Shown here: positions 1 through 8,270 of the stretch, in pieces | How positions within the stretch are numbered: the stretch's first letter is position 1 | Layout: each line of letters starts with the position of its first letter | From: Streptomyces hawaiiensis | GTDB lineage: Bacteria > Actinomycetota > Actinomycetes > Streptomycetales > Streptomycetaceae | Assembly: GCF_004803895.1 (NCBI RefSeq) | Contig: NZ_CP021978.1 | Coordinates: 7,750,001-7,814,000 of the forward strand | Direction of reading: 5' to 3' | DNA: 64,000 bases | Position numbers and translations under genes: made by a program | The notes under the pieces: model-generated | The model's input: only the letters and a program-made list of their open reading frames with translations | Told to the model about the DNA's origin: nothing | Databases searched by the model: none

Positions 1-42
1 GACGACGAACGGGTCGTGCAACGGCATGTCGGGAAGCTGCAT
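1..42 (-). CDS. 5' end of a gene running off the left edge
   Basis: An ATG at 42-40 on the minus strand opens a frame reading MQLPDMPLHDPFVV before the window ends. A purine-rich AAAGGA about 10 bases upstream is a plausible ribosome binding site. The LHDPFVV start resembles the N-terminus of family 43 glycoside hydrolases, but fourteen residues cannot establish that. It lies just downstream of the NUDIX-like gene on the same strand, so the two may be co-transcribed. Confidence 0.4.
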   Translation of the reverse strand, partial: MQLPDMPLHDPFVV

Positions 43-76
43 CGGCAGAGGTCCTTTCCTGACCTGCCCGGGCGGG

Positions 77-613
77 TCAGATCACGCAGCCGGCATGCGC
101 CAGCGCCTGCTTCAGCAGCACCCCGTGCCCGCCCGGCATCTCGCTCTGCACCGCCTCCGAGACGGCCTCCTGCGGGCTGAACCACACCAGGTCGAGCGCG
201 TCCTGCCGGGGCCGGCAGTCGCCCGTCACGGGCACGATGTAGGCGAGGGACACCGCGTGCTGGCGGGGGTCGTGGAACGGCGTGATGCCCTGGGTCGGGA
301 AGTACTCCGCGACCGTGAACGGCTGGAGCGACGTGGGGACGCGGGGCAGCGCGACGGGGCCGAGGTCCTTCTCCAGGTGGCGCAGGAGGGCATCGCGGAC
401 GCGTTCGTGGTGCAGCACGCGGCCGGAGACCAGCGTCCGGCTGACCGTACCCTCGGGGCCCATGCGCAGCAGCACGCCGACACTGGTGACTTCGCCGCTG
501 TCGTCGACGCGGACCGGGACGGCCTCGACGTACAGGATCGGCATGCGAGCGCGTGTCATCTCCAGTTCGTCGGAGGACAGCCAGCCGGGCGTGGTTTCGG
601 TCATGTCAGACAT
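77..613 (-). CDS. NUDIX hydrolase-like protein (DUF4916 type)
   Basis: This encodes 178 residues with no signal peptide or membrane segment. The N-terminus (about residues 1-25) carries the WLSSDELEMTRARMPILYVEAVPV pattern, and the body has the beta-rich layout of the actinobacterial NUDIX-like DUF4916 family. A complete GX5EX7REUXEEXGU NUDIX box is not obvious, so pyrophosphohydrolase activity is uncertain. The first ATG (613) is used; an in-frame ATG three codons later is an alternative. About 35 bases separate it from the partial gene on the left, and it follows the amidohydrolase after a 76-base gap. The family assignment comes from overall pattern only; the substrate is unknown. Confidence 0.7.
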   Translation of the reverse strand: MSDMTETTPGWLSSDELEMTRARMPILYVEAVPVRVDDSGEVTSVGVLLRMGPEGTVSRTLVSGRVLHHERVRDALLRHLEKDLGPVALPRVPTSLQPFTVAEYFPTQGITPFHDPRQHAVSLAYIVPVTGDCRPRQDALDLVWFSPQEAVSEAVQSEMPGGHGVLLKQALAHAGCVI

Positions 614-689
614 TGCTTGATCATACTTTCAGCCGTTCGGACTTCCTGGGTAGCCGCTCCATGAGAACTGTGACCGGCCACACGCCTGT

Positions 690-1829
690 TCAATCGTCCT
701 GCGGCCCGTCGGCCTGCAACCGGTAGACCCGCAGGGCATTGTCCCGCCCGGCCCACCGCGCGATCCGCAGCGCGTCCGGCAGGGCCAGCTCGTCGGCGTC
801 CACCCGCTCCTGGAGCAGCCCCGCCAGTCCGTGCCGGAACGCCAGCGCCCCGAGGTGGTGGAACTCGGGCACACCGTAGGCGTCGGAGCTGTACAGCAGT
901 TTGCGGAACGGTGTGATCTCCAGGGCCTCCGCGAGGACCGCACCGGCCCGGGCGGGGCCGACGTAGTGAAGGGTGAGGCCGACGTCGAGGTACACCCGCT
1001 CGAAGACCGCCGCCAGGTAGGCCGCCTGCCGCTGGTAGGGCCAGCAGTGCAGGAGCAGGACGGGAATCGTCCCGGCGGTGAGGTGCAGCCAGTCCGTGAG
1101 GCGGGCGGGGTCGACGCGGTGCAGCCGGATGTCGTTGTCTCCGAACCCGGTGTGCAGCTGGAGGGGCAGGCCGAGGTCGACGGCGGTCCACAGCAGGTGC
1201 CGTACGAGGACCGGGTCGTCGAGACGTCCGCCCCTGACGAGCCAGCGCCGGGCCGCTTCGGTGACCGCCGCGTCCGAGGGGCGGGCCGGATCCAGGCCGA
1301 AGCCGGTGCGGTAGGCCGCCACCGACTTCACGGCCACCACGCCGGGCCGCCGCACGGCGTCCAGCGCGGCCGTGCGGAAGGCGTCCGCGTACGCGTCCGG
1401 TTCGAGCCCCGCGGCCCGCACCGCCTCCGCGACACCCTCGAGCCGTACGACCTCGTACGAGGTCCCGCCGGCGGCCTCGGCGATCTCCCGTGGTGTGGTG
1501 AGGCGGTCGGGGGCGTAGCCGGTGTCGACGCAGAAGACGTCCGTGCCCGCGGCGCGCAGGAAGCGGCGCTGCACCTCGCGCCATCCGAGGTCCGAGCGGC
1601 GGGCGAGATACTCCCCGGCGGGAGCGTGCCGGGGCAGGCCGAGCAGGGGCGCGCAGTGCCGGCGTACGGCCACGCCCACGGGGCTGTCGAACGGCGAGAC
1701 GCCCGGCCACGCCTCGCCCTCCGTGATGAGCGACTCGAAGGCCTCCCGGCCGAGGTCGGCCGTGACGGTGCCGTGGCAGTGGTGGTCGACCAGCCGCACG
1801 GAGTCCAGCGCCTCGCGCACCGCGCTCAC
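690..1829 (-). CDS. FluG-like metal-dependent amidohydrolase (amidohydrolase 2 family)
   Basis: A 379-residue TIM-barrel hydrolase. The HxH metal motif is at residues 17-19 (VDHHCHG), further His ligands occur around LQLHTGFGD and LLHCWPY, and the C-terminal Asp lies in YSSDAYG. It starts with GTG at 1829, one base beyond the stop of the glutamine synthetase-like gene, so the two are almost certainly translationally coupled. In fungal FluG an amidohydrolase and a glutamine synthetase domain are fused; here they are adjacent separate genes. The likely role is hydrolysis of an amide produced or used by the partner ligase, for example a gamma-glutamyl amide. The family call is firm; the substrate is inferred from the neighbour. 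Confidence 0.82.
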   Translation of the reverse strand: MSAVREALDSVRLVDHHCHGTVTADLGREAFESLITEGEAWPGVSPFDSPVGVAVRRHCAPLLGLPRHAPAGEYLARRSDLGWREVQRRFLRAAGTDVFCVDTGYAPDRLTTPREIAEAAGGTSYEVVRLEGVAEAVRAAGLEPDAYADAFRTAALDAVRRPGVVAVKSVAAYRTGFGLDPARPSDAAVTEAARRWLVRGGRLDDPVLVRHLLWTAVDLGLPLQLHTGFGDNDIRLHRVDPARLTDWLHLTAGTIPVLLLHCWPYQRQAAYLAAVFERVYLDVGLTLHYVGPARAGAVLAEALEITPFRKLLYSSDAYGVPEFHHLGALAFRHGLAGLLQERVDADELALPDALRIARWAGRDNALRVYRLQADGPQDD

Positions 1830-1830
1830 G

Positions 1831-3234
1831 TCAGTACTTCCAGCGGTACGCCGCTGCCACCTGGCCGTCGTCCAGCCCGGCGACGGACGCCACTTCTCCC
1901 CGGCGTACGGCGATCACCGCGTCGGCGAGAACCGGGCCCAGGGCCGCCCGCAGGACTTCGTCCGCGCGGAACTCCTCGACGGCCCGCTCCAGCGTGACCG
2001 GAAGCCGCCGCACGCCCCGGGCCGCCGCCTCGGCCTCGGCCAGGCGGGCCGGGTCGCCGGTGGTCTCGTCGGGCAGGGCGGCGGACCTCGTCAGGCCGTC
2101 CAGCCCGGCGGCGATCAGGGAGCCGATGGCGAGGTAGGGGTTGGCGGCCAGGTCGACGGGCTTGATCTCCAGGTTGGCCGCCTGGTCGCGCAGGCCCGCG
2201 GTGCCGGTGATGACCCGCAGCGCGGTCTCCCGGGTCTCCCGGCCCCAGGCGGTGAACACCCCGGCCCACTGGGAGGGTCTGAGCCTCAGGTAGCCGGCGG
2301 GACTCGGGGCGGTGACGGCCGTGAGACCGGGCAGATGGGCGAGGATGCCGGCCGTGAACGACTCCGCCTCGGCCGTCATGCCGTACCGGCCCTCGCCCCC
2401 GGAGTGCAGATTGGCCCCGTCACGCCAGGCGGACAGGTGGATGTGCCCGCCGTTGCCGACGCCCTGGCCCACGACGGCCGGGGCGAAGGAGACCCGCAGA
2501 CCGTGCCGCCCGGCCACCGCCCGGACGGTCTGCCGGACCAGCACGCTGCGGTCGGCCGCCGCCACCGGATCGACGGCACCCACCGAGATCTCGAACTGCC
2601 CGGCCGCGTACTCGGGATGGACCTGCTCGACGTCGATGCCCTGGGCCGCGCACGCCGCCAGCAGGTCGGCGGTGCAGTCACTCAGCTCGACCTGCCGGGT
2701 CGCCCCGTACGCCGGCCCGGCCGTCGCCGGGACGAACGCGTCGCCGGGGGCGTCGCCCCGGGACGCGGTCCACTCCACCTCGACGGCCGCTCTGAAGGTG
2801 AGGCCGTGCCGCTCGGCCGCCTCGGTGACGATCCGGCGCAGGAACGTGCGGGTGCAGCCGGGATGCCGTTCGCCGTCCTGCGTGACACGGTCCACCGGCG
2901 CCCAGGCCCAGCCGGGCTGCCCGGCCAGGACGACGAGCCGGTCCAGGTCCGGGTAGAGGCGCAGATCGCCGTCGGGGGAGCCGAGGGCGTCGGTGGTGAC
3001 GATGGAGTCGTCCGCGAGGAACGTGTCGAACACCGGCGACATGCCGACGCCCCAGGCCGCCGCGGAGGCGAGCCGGGCCGTCGGGACGGTCTTCACCCGG
3101 CCGATGCCCGCGGTGTCGACGTAGGCCAGCACGACACCGTGCACGCCCCGGCCGGCGAGCTCGCCGCTCAGCGCGGTGGCCCGCTCGACATCGCCGGGAC
3201 GGCCGCCGGGCACGGGATCGGCCAGGGTGGTCAT
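1831..3234 (-). CDS. glnA3: Glutamine synthetase-like ligase, probable gamma-glutamylpolyamine synthetase (GlnA3 type)
   Basis: A 467-residue GS-family enzyme. It shows the N-terminal beta-grasp, then EVEWT (metal-binding Glu), HPEYAAGQFEIS, the GNGGHIHLS counterpart of the GS ATP-binding signature, and the arginine motif LRPSQWAGVF. Canonical GlnA adenylylation and GlnII features are absent, which fits the GlnA2/3/4 subgroup that ligates glutamate to polyamines or ethanolamine in Streptomyces (GlnA3 is known for polyamine detoxification in S. coelicolor). I chose ATG 3234 because GGAGG lies 4 bases upstream; an in-frame GTG at 3255 lies inside a small GGACCGTGGA tandem repeat. It is coupled to the downstream amidohydrolase. 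The GS-like call is firm; the GlnA3 identity is inferred. Confidence 0.8.
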   Translation of the reverse strand: MTTLADPVPGGRPGDVERATALSGELAGRGVHGVVLAYVDTAGIGRVKTVPTARLASAAAWGVGMSPVFDTFLADDSIVTTDALGSPDGDLRLYPDLDRLVVLAGQPGWAWAPVDRVTQDGERHPGCTRTFLRRIVTEAAERHGLTFRAAVEVEWTASRGDAPGDAFVPATAGPAYGATRQVELSDCTADLLAACAAQGIDVEQVHPEYAAGQFEISVGAVDPVAAADRSVLVRQTVRAVAGRHGLRVSFAPAVVGQGVGNGGHIHLSAWRDGANLHSGGEGRYGMTAEAESFTAGILAHLPGLTAVTAPSPAGYLRLRPSQWAGVFTAWGRETRETALRVITGTAGLRDQAANLEIKPVDLAANPYLAIGSLIAAGLDGLTRSAALPDETTGDPARLAEAEAAARGVRRLPVTLERAVEEFRADEVLRAALGPVLADAVIAVRRGEVASVAGLDDGQVAAAYRWKY

Positions 3235-3285
3235 ACGTCCTCCACGGTCCTCCACGGTCCTGCGCGGCGGCCTCGGCGCCGCGCG

Positions 3286-4098
3286 TCAGGGCTTCACGGC
3301 CACCGCGCCGTACTGCGGCACCAGCACGGCCGACCCGGGCTCGGCACGCCACTGTCCGCACGACACCATGCCCGGTTCCAGCACCTCCAGCCCCTCGAAG
3401 AACGCGGCGATGTCCGCGCCGCTGCGGGCGGTGATCGGGGGAGTGGCGTTCTCGTTCCAGAACTTCATGGCCGGGACCTGGCCCGCGCCGCCGAGCTCGT
3501 CGTCGAAGGTCGGGTGGGTGAGGACCAGGAAGCTGCTGGACGGCATCGTGGCCATCACACGGCGCACGATGTCCCGGGCCTTGTCGACGTCCAGGACGAA
3601 GTTGAGGATGCCCAGCATCATCACGGCGACGGGCTGCGTGAAGTCCAGGGTGTGCCCCGCCCGTTCGAGGATGGCGTCCGGGTCGTGCACATCGGCGTCG
3701 ATGTAGGCGGTGACGCCGTCGTGGGTGCCGGTCAGCAGGGTACGGGCGTGCACCAGCACGATCGGGTCGTTGTCGACATAGACGATGCGCGAGTCGGGAG
3801 CGAGGCGCTGGGCGATCTCGTGGGTGTTGTCCGCCGTCGGCAGCCCTGTGCCGATGTCGAGGAACTGCCGCACCTTGCGCTCACCGGCGAGGAACGACAC
3901 GGCCCGGCCGAGGAAGTCCCGGTCCGCCCGGGCGATGTCCCGGATGACCGGGAACATGCCGGCGACGTGCTCGCCGATCTGCTGGTCGACCTCGTAGTTG
4001 TCCTTGCCGCCGATCCAGTAGTTCCACACGCGCGCGTTGTGCGCCACACCGGTGTTCAGCCTCGCCGACCCTCCCGAAGGGGTGTGGCCATCGCTCAC
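3286..4098 (-). CDS. SAM-dependent methyltransferase, DUF574 family
   Basis: A 270-residue protein typical of the large Streptomyces S-adenosylmethionine-dependent methyltransferase family (DUF574/Methyltransf_19). The diagnostic N-terminus with ARVWNYWIGGKDNYEVD is present at about residues 20-40. The SAM-binding motif FLDIGTGLPT is at about 79-88 and the acidic loop VYVDNDPIV at about 106-114. The protein is full length, cytosolic and without transmembrane segments. The substrate is unknown for the whole family. The gene lies 51 bases upstream of the glnA3-like gene on the same strand, so read-through is possible but a functional link is not evident. Confidence 0.85.
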   Translation of the reverse strand: MSDGHTPSGGSARLNTGVAHNARVWNYWIGGKDNYEVDQQIGEHVAGMFPVIRDIARADRDFLGRAVSFLAGERKVRQFLDIGTGLPTADNTHEIAQRLAPDSRIVYVDNDPIVLVHARTLLTGTHDGVTAYIDADVHDPDAILERAGHTLDFTQPVAVMMLGILNFVLDVDKARDIVRRVMATMPSSSFLVLTHPTFDDELGGAGQVPAMKFWNENATPPITARSGADIAAFFEGLEVLEPGMVSCGQWRAEPGSAVLVPQYGAVAVKP

Positions 4099-4255
4099 GA
4101 CTCGTCCTCTCCTCGCACTCGCACGAACGACCGAAACCGGTCATCGCCGCCATTGTGCCGCTCCGGTGATCACGCTGTCCCGGGAATCGGCGGAGCGGGC
4201 ACGGGGGTTGGGGCGGGGCAGGGGGTGGGAGGAGCTGTTCGCCGTGCGGGCCGGC

Positions 4256-5074
4256 CTAGTTGGGGCTCGCGGCGGGCGACTTCCCGGCCAGGACGTCCTT
4301 CAGGCGCTGGGTGCCCTCCTGCACCGCCTGCTCGGCCGAGTCGTTCTCGTCTCCGTCGAGCCCGCCCGCCGTGACGGTGATCGCGTCGTCCCCGACCCGT
4401 ACGGCGGCGACGTCCAGGGTCAGCGTGGCGGCGTCGCCGCCGGCCGAGCCCTGCACCGCCACGCGCAGACCCCGGCGGGCGTCGCCCGCCTTGGGCAGCG
4501 GGATCTCGATGACCTGGACGGTCCGCTGCTCATTGCCGTCGGTCACGGTGAACTGGTCGCACTTGTCCGGCAGGGTGCCCATCCAGTTCAGGGAGTCCTG
4601 CGGGTCGGTCCGGTCGTAGGAGGCGACCTGGTACAGCAGGCGGGAGTCGCCCTCCTCGAAGCCGCGCAGTTCGGAAGCGCCCGAGGGCCTGCCCAGCAGA
4701 TCGTCGTCGAACAGCGAGTCGAGGAGCCGCTGACAGTCGGACGCCTGGGCCTTGGCGGTGAGGAAGTCGGAGACGTCCACGGTGCCGATGAGCAGGCTGT
4801 CGTGCCAGTTGTCGGCCTCCGTGTCCCTGACCTGTGTCCAGTCGTCCTCGATGTCCGCCTCGGTGATCAGCGCGGTCCGTGCGCCGTCCGTGGAGAGCGT
4901 GGCGGTGGGGGAGGGGGTCTGCCGCTCCCCGGCGACCTGGGAGGCGGTGACGCCCGAGACGCGCGTGCCGTCCGTGCCGCCGTCGTCCGAGCAGGCGGCG
5001 GTGGAGAGCAGCGTGCCCGCCGCCAGGGCGCAGGAGAGAACGCGGACGGGCCGGGACGGACGACGACGGGTCAT
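4256..5074 (-). CDS. Secreted lipoprotein of unknown function
   Basis: A 272-residue predicted lipoprotein. It has an Arg-rich N-region (MTRRRPSRPVR), a hydrophobic core and a lipobox ending LSTAAC with Cys28, followed by an acidic Ser/Thr-rich linker. The mature domain (about 45-270) resembles Streptomyces sensor-domain-like or PknH-like lipoproteins in style: two halves, scattered cysteines and no catalytic motif that I recognise. ATG 5074 is chosen over an in-frame upstream GTG (5119) because AGGAGG lies 8 bases upstream and the signal peptide begins there. It is divergent from the XRE-cupin regulator across about 190 bases. The function is not recognisable. Confidence 0.75.
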   Translation of the reverse strand: MTRRRPSRPVRVLSCALAAGTLLSTAACSDDGGTDGTRVSGVTASQVAGERQTPSPTATLSTDGARTALITEADIEDDWTQVRDTEADNWHDSLLIGTVDVSDFLTAKAQASDCQRLLDSLFDDDLLGRPSGASELRGFEEGDSRLLYQVASYDRTDPQDSLNWMGTLPDKCDQFTVTDGNEQRTVQVIEIPLPKAGDARRGLRVAVQGSAGGDAATLTLDVAAVRVGDDAITVTAGGLDGDENDSAEQAVQEGTQRLKDVLAGKSPAASPN

Positions 5075-5261
5075 CTGGGGTGCCTCCTGGGAACGTGACG
5101 CGTGCCCACAGCGCACCACCGCCGCCGACGGCCCACCACCGGCACCGGACCGTTCGGGTGAGCGCCGCCGGGGGAGCGGGGGACCGCACGACTCCTGGCG
5201 TCAGGGCTCCCGCGCGCTGTTCAATGAGACTGCACAAGCCGCCCGAGCAGAGGAGCCGCCC

Positions 5262-5903
5262 GTGTCACCCGCCGTCGTGCCGCCCGTCGGCGCGCGCATC
5301 CGGCAGGCGCGCCTGGAGCGCGGTACGAGCCTGCGCGCGCTGGCCCGGGAGATCGGTATGTCCGCGAGCCTCGTGTCGCAGATCGAGACCGGCAAGAGCC
5401 AGCCGTCGGTCAGCACGCTGTACGCGATCACGACAGCCCTGGGGATCTCCGTCGAGTCCCTCTTCGACGTCCGGGAGAGCGCCGTCGCGAGCCCGCCCGG
5501 CGCGACCCCCGCCACCGTGCCGCACGCCCTCGCCGCCCTCGCCGCCGATCCGGGGCGGCGGATCGGGCCGCTGGTCGGCGCGGAGGGGCGCGAGACGCTG
5601 GAGCTGGACTCGGGGGTCGTGTGGGAGCGCCTCGGGCGGGTGCCGGGCGCGGAGACCGACTTCCTGCTGGTGACGTACCGGCCCGGCGGCTCGTCCTCCG
5701 GCTCCGGCGCGCTGATGCGGCACCCCGGCACCGAGTACGGCCATCTGACCTCCGGCGAGCTGATCCTCACCCTCGGTTTCGAGGAGTACACGCTGCGGCC
5801 GGGCGACTCCGTCTGCTTCGAGTCGACGACACCCCACCGTTACCGCAACGATGGAGAGGTACCGGCTGTGGGCGTCTGGTTCGTGTCCGGCGATGTTCAG
5901 TGA
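5262..5903 (+). CDS. XRE-family transcriptional regulator with C-terminal cupin domain
   Basis: A 213-residue two-domain regulator. The helix-turn-helix spans about residues 10-65 (GARIRQARLERGTSLRALAR through SASLVSQIETGKSQPS). The RmlC-type cupin spans about 110-210 (HPGTEYGHLTSGEL, LRPGDSVCFESTTPHRYRN). This is the architecture of PuuR-like repressors, which sense small metabolites through the cupin. GTG 5262 is used with GAGGAG about 7 bases upstream. It lies 52 bases ahead of the M24 gene and in the same direction, so it is probably the local regulator of the following six-gene operon. The HTH-cupin architecture is certain; the effector is unknown. Confidence 0.88.
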   Translation: MSPAVVPPVGARIRQARLERGTSLRALAREIGMSASLVSQIETGKSQPSVSTLYAITTALGISVESLFDVRESAVASPPGATPATVPHALAALAADPGRRIGPLVGAEGRETLELDSGVVWERLGRVPGAETDFLLVTYRPGGSSSGSGALMRHPGTEYGHLTSGELILTLGFEEYTLRPGDSVCFESTTPHRYRNDGEVPAVGVWFVSGDVQ

Positions 5904-5955
5904 CACTTGACACCCACCGCACTCGGGCGTTCACTCCGAAGTGGGGGTGGTCGCC

Positions 5956-7293
5956 ATGGCGATCCGCACATATGGACCCAACGCCGTCGACTGGGAAGAG
6001 CGCATCGACCTGGACCGGCTGCGCGGGCAGCGGCTGGCCCGGCTGCACGAGTCCCTGAACCGCTCCGAGCTCGGCGCGGTGCTCAGCTTCGACTTCGCCA
6101 ACATCCGCTATATGACGGCCACCCACATCGGCACCTGGGCGATGGACAAGCTGATCCGCTTCGCCCTGCTGGTGCGCGACGGCGAACCGGTCGTCTGGGA
6201 CTTCGGCTCCGCCGCCCGCCACCACCAGCTGTACAACCCGTGGCTCGACTACAGCGACGGCAAGGGCGGCCCGCCCACCGGCGCGCGGGCCGGCATCTCC
6301 ACCCTGCGCGGTGCCTTCCACCCGGACGCCGGGATCGCCGAGGACGTGGCCGCCAAGATCGCCACCGAGCTGCGCGAGCACGGCCTGGCCGGTGAACCCC
6401 TCGGTATCGACGTCGCCGAGATGCCGGTCCTCGCCGCGCTGCGCGCCGAGGGCATCGACGTCGCCGACGGGCAGCAGGTCTTCCTGGAGGCCCGCCGCAT
6501 CAAGACCGGCGACGAGATCGCCCTGCTCACCCAGGCCTGCGCCATGGTCGACGCCGCCTACGAGGAGCTGTACGGCCACCTGCGCCCGGGAGTGCGCGAG
6601 AACGAGTGCGTCGGCCTGGTCAGCAAGGTGCTGTACGACCTCGGCAGCGAGTACGTCGAAGGCGTCAACGCCATCTCGGGAGAACGCTGTTCACCGCATC
6701 CCCACGTCTACAGCGACCGGTTGATCCGCCCCGGCGACCCGGCCTTCTTCGACATCCTGCACAGCCATCTCGGCTACCGCACCTGCTACTACCGCACGTT
6801 CGCCGTGGGCAGCGCCTCCGGTGCGCAGCGGGACGCGTACGTGCGCTGCCGGGAGTACATGGACGAGGCGATCTCCCTGGTCCGGCCGGGCGCGACCACC
6901 GCCGACATCGTGCGGGTCTGGCCGCGCGCCGAGGAGTTCGGCTTCGCCGACGAGACCGCCGCCTTCGCCCTCCAGTACGGCCACGGCGTCGGCCTGTCGA
7001 TCTGGGAGAAGCCGATCTTCAGCCGTCTGGTCTCCCTCGACCACCCCGAAGTCCTCGAAGAGGGCATGGTGTTCGCCCTGGAGACGTACTGGCCGGCCGC
7101 CGACGGCTGGTCCGCCGCCCGCATCGAGGAGGAACTGGTCGTCACCGCCGACGGCTGCGAGGTCATCACCAAGTTCCCCGCCGAGGAACTGCTGGTGGCC
7201 GGGCGCAAGTACTGGACGGTGGGCGGCGAGCTGAACACCCGGCGCGAGGCGCAGTCCCACCTCAACACCTCACGTGACGACGGGGCGGACTGA
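5956..7293 (+). CDS. M24 (creatinase/aminopeptidase P fold) hydrolase with altered metal site
   Basis: A 445-residue protein with an N-terminal creatinase-like domain (about 20-190, including VLSFDFANIRYMT) and a C-terminal pita-bread domain (about 195-425). In metal-dependent M24 enzymes five ligands (D, D, H, E, E) are expected. Here D266, H343 (GHGVGL), E376 (ALETYW) and E391 are visible, but the second Asp position is replaced by Cys277 or Tyr in GYRTCYYRTF. Its length and N-terminal pattern recall DddP (DMSP lyase), ectoine hydrolase and creatinase rather than a housekeeping aminopeptidase. Its stop codon overlaps the E1 alpha start (TGATG). I infer a C-N or C-S bond hydrolase or lyase acting on a small metabolite. 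Confidence 0.8.
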   Translation: MAIRTYGPNAVDWEERIDLDRLRGQRLARLHESLNRSELGAVLSFDFANIRYMTATHIGTWAMDKLIRFALLVRDGEPVVWDFGSAARHHQLYNPWLDYSDGKGGPPTGARAGISTLRGAFHPDAGIAEDVAAKIATELREHGLAGEPLGIDVAEMPVLAALRAEGIDVADGQQVFLEARRIKTGDEIALLTQACAMVDAAYEELYGHLRPGVRENECVGLVSKVLYDLGSEYVEGVNAISGERCSPHPHVYSDRLIRPGDPAFFDILHSHLGYRTCYYRTFAVGSASGAQRDAYVRCREYMDEAISLVRPGATTADIVRVWPRAEEFGFADETAAFALQYGHGVGLSIWEKPIFSRLVSLDHPEVLEEGMVFALETYWPAADGWSAARIEEELVVTADGCEVITKFPAEELLVAGRKYWTVGGELNTRREAQSHLNTSRDDGAD

Positions 7294-8270
7294 TGGACGG
7301 CGCCGGACTCCTCGCCTGCTACGAGCGGATGGCCGTCATCCGCCGGACGGAGAAGGCCGCCCACGACCTGTTCCTGCAAGGCCTGGTCAAGGGCACGACG
7401 CATCTGGCCGCCGGGCAGGAGGCGATCGCCGTGGGCGCGAGCGCCGCCCTGCGCCCGGACGACTATGTGTTCGCCACCTACAGGGGCCACCACCATGCCC
7501 TCGCCCGGGGCGCCACCCCCGAGGAGTGCCTCGCCGAGCTGATGAGCCGGGCGACCGGGCTGTGCAAGGCCAAGGGCGGCTCCATGCACCTGACCAAGGC
7601 CGCCACCGGCATGCTCGGCTCGTACGCCATCGTCGGTTCCCATCTCCCGATGGCGGTGGGCGCGGCCTGGTCGGCCCGGCTGCGCGGCACCGAGCAGCTC
7701 GCGGTCGCCTTCTTCGGCGACGGCGCGACCAACATCGGCGCCTTCCACGAGTCGCTCAACCTGGCCGCCGTGTGGAAACTGCCGGTGCTGTTCGTGTGCG
7801 AGAACAACCTGTACATGGAGTACACGCCGATCGCCGACGTCACGGCCGTGCCCCGCCCCGCCGCCGACCGGGCCCCCGCCCACGGCATCCCCGGCGAGGT
7901 CGTCGACGGCAACGACGTCGTGGCGGTCGAGGAGGCGGTGGGACGGCTCGCGCGGCGGGCCCGGGCCGGAGACGGGCCCGCCGTGCTGGAGGCCGAGACC
8001 TACCGCCACTTCGGGCACAGCCGCGCCGACCCGGCGACCTACCGCCCGGCCGAGGAGGTCGAACGGTGGCTGAAGCACGACCCGTTGGACCTCGCACGGG
8101 GGCGCCTGGCCGAACGGGGGGTGGGCGAGGAGACGGTCGCCGAGGCCGACGAGCGGGCCCGGGCCGTCGTGGAGCGGGCCGTGGAGGCGGCGAAGGCCGC
8201 GCCTCCGCCCGATCCGCGCGAGGCCCTGACCGACGTGTGGGCGGACGGAGGTGCCGCATGGCGGACGTGA
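7293..8270 (+). CDS. Thiamine-diphosphate dehydrogenase E1 component, alpha subunit
   Basis: A 325-residue E1 alpha subunit of the acetoin/branched-chain/pyruvate dehydrogenase type. The ThDP-binding motif GDGATNIGAFHESLN begins at residue 142. The family start GLLACYERMAVIRRTEKAAHDLF and the KGGSMHLTKAATG segment (about 91-104) are also present. It is coupled to the M24 gene through TGATG and overlaps the E1 beta gene by 13 bases, so the two subunits are made together. No E2 lipoyl transacylase or E3 gene is in the locus. The complex must therefore borrow these or act as a free acetoin-type E1 with another electron acceptor. Confidence 0.92.
   Translation: MDGAGLLACYERMAVIRRTEKAAHDLFLQGLVKGTTHLAAGQEAIAVGASAALRPDDYVFATYRGHHHALARGATPEECLAELMSRATGLCKAKGGSMHLTKAATGMLGSYAIVGSHLPMAVGAAWSARLRGTEQLAVAFFGDGATNIGAFHESLNLAAVWKLPVLFVCENNLYMEYTPIADVTAVPRPAADRAPAHGIPGEVVDGNDVVAVEEAVGRLARRARAGDGPAVLEAETYRHFGHSRADPATYRPAEEVERWLKHDPLDLARGRLAERGVGEETVAEADERARAVVERAVEAAKAAPPPDPREALTDVWADGGAAWRT

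Noticed and set aside
1522..4374. 950-codon plus-strand open frame
   Set aside because: It is antisense to the amidohydrolase, glnA3-like and methyltransferase genes, is His/Gly/Arg-rich low complexity, and has no recognisable domain: a high-GC shadow frame.
5956..7293. DMSP lyase DddP
   Set aside because: Length and N-terminal pattern are similar, but two of the metal-binding Asp positions of DddP are not conserved, so the specific activity cannot be claimed.
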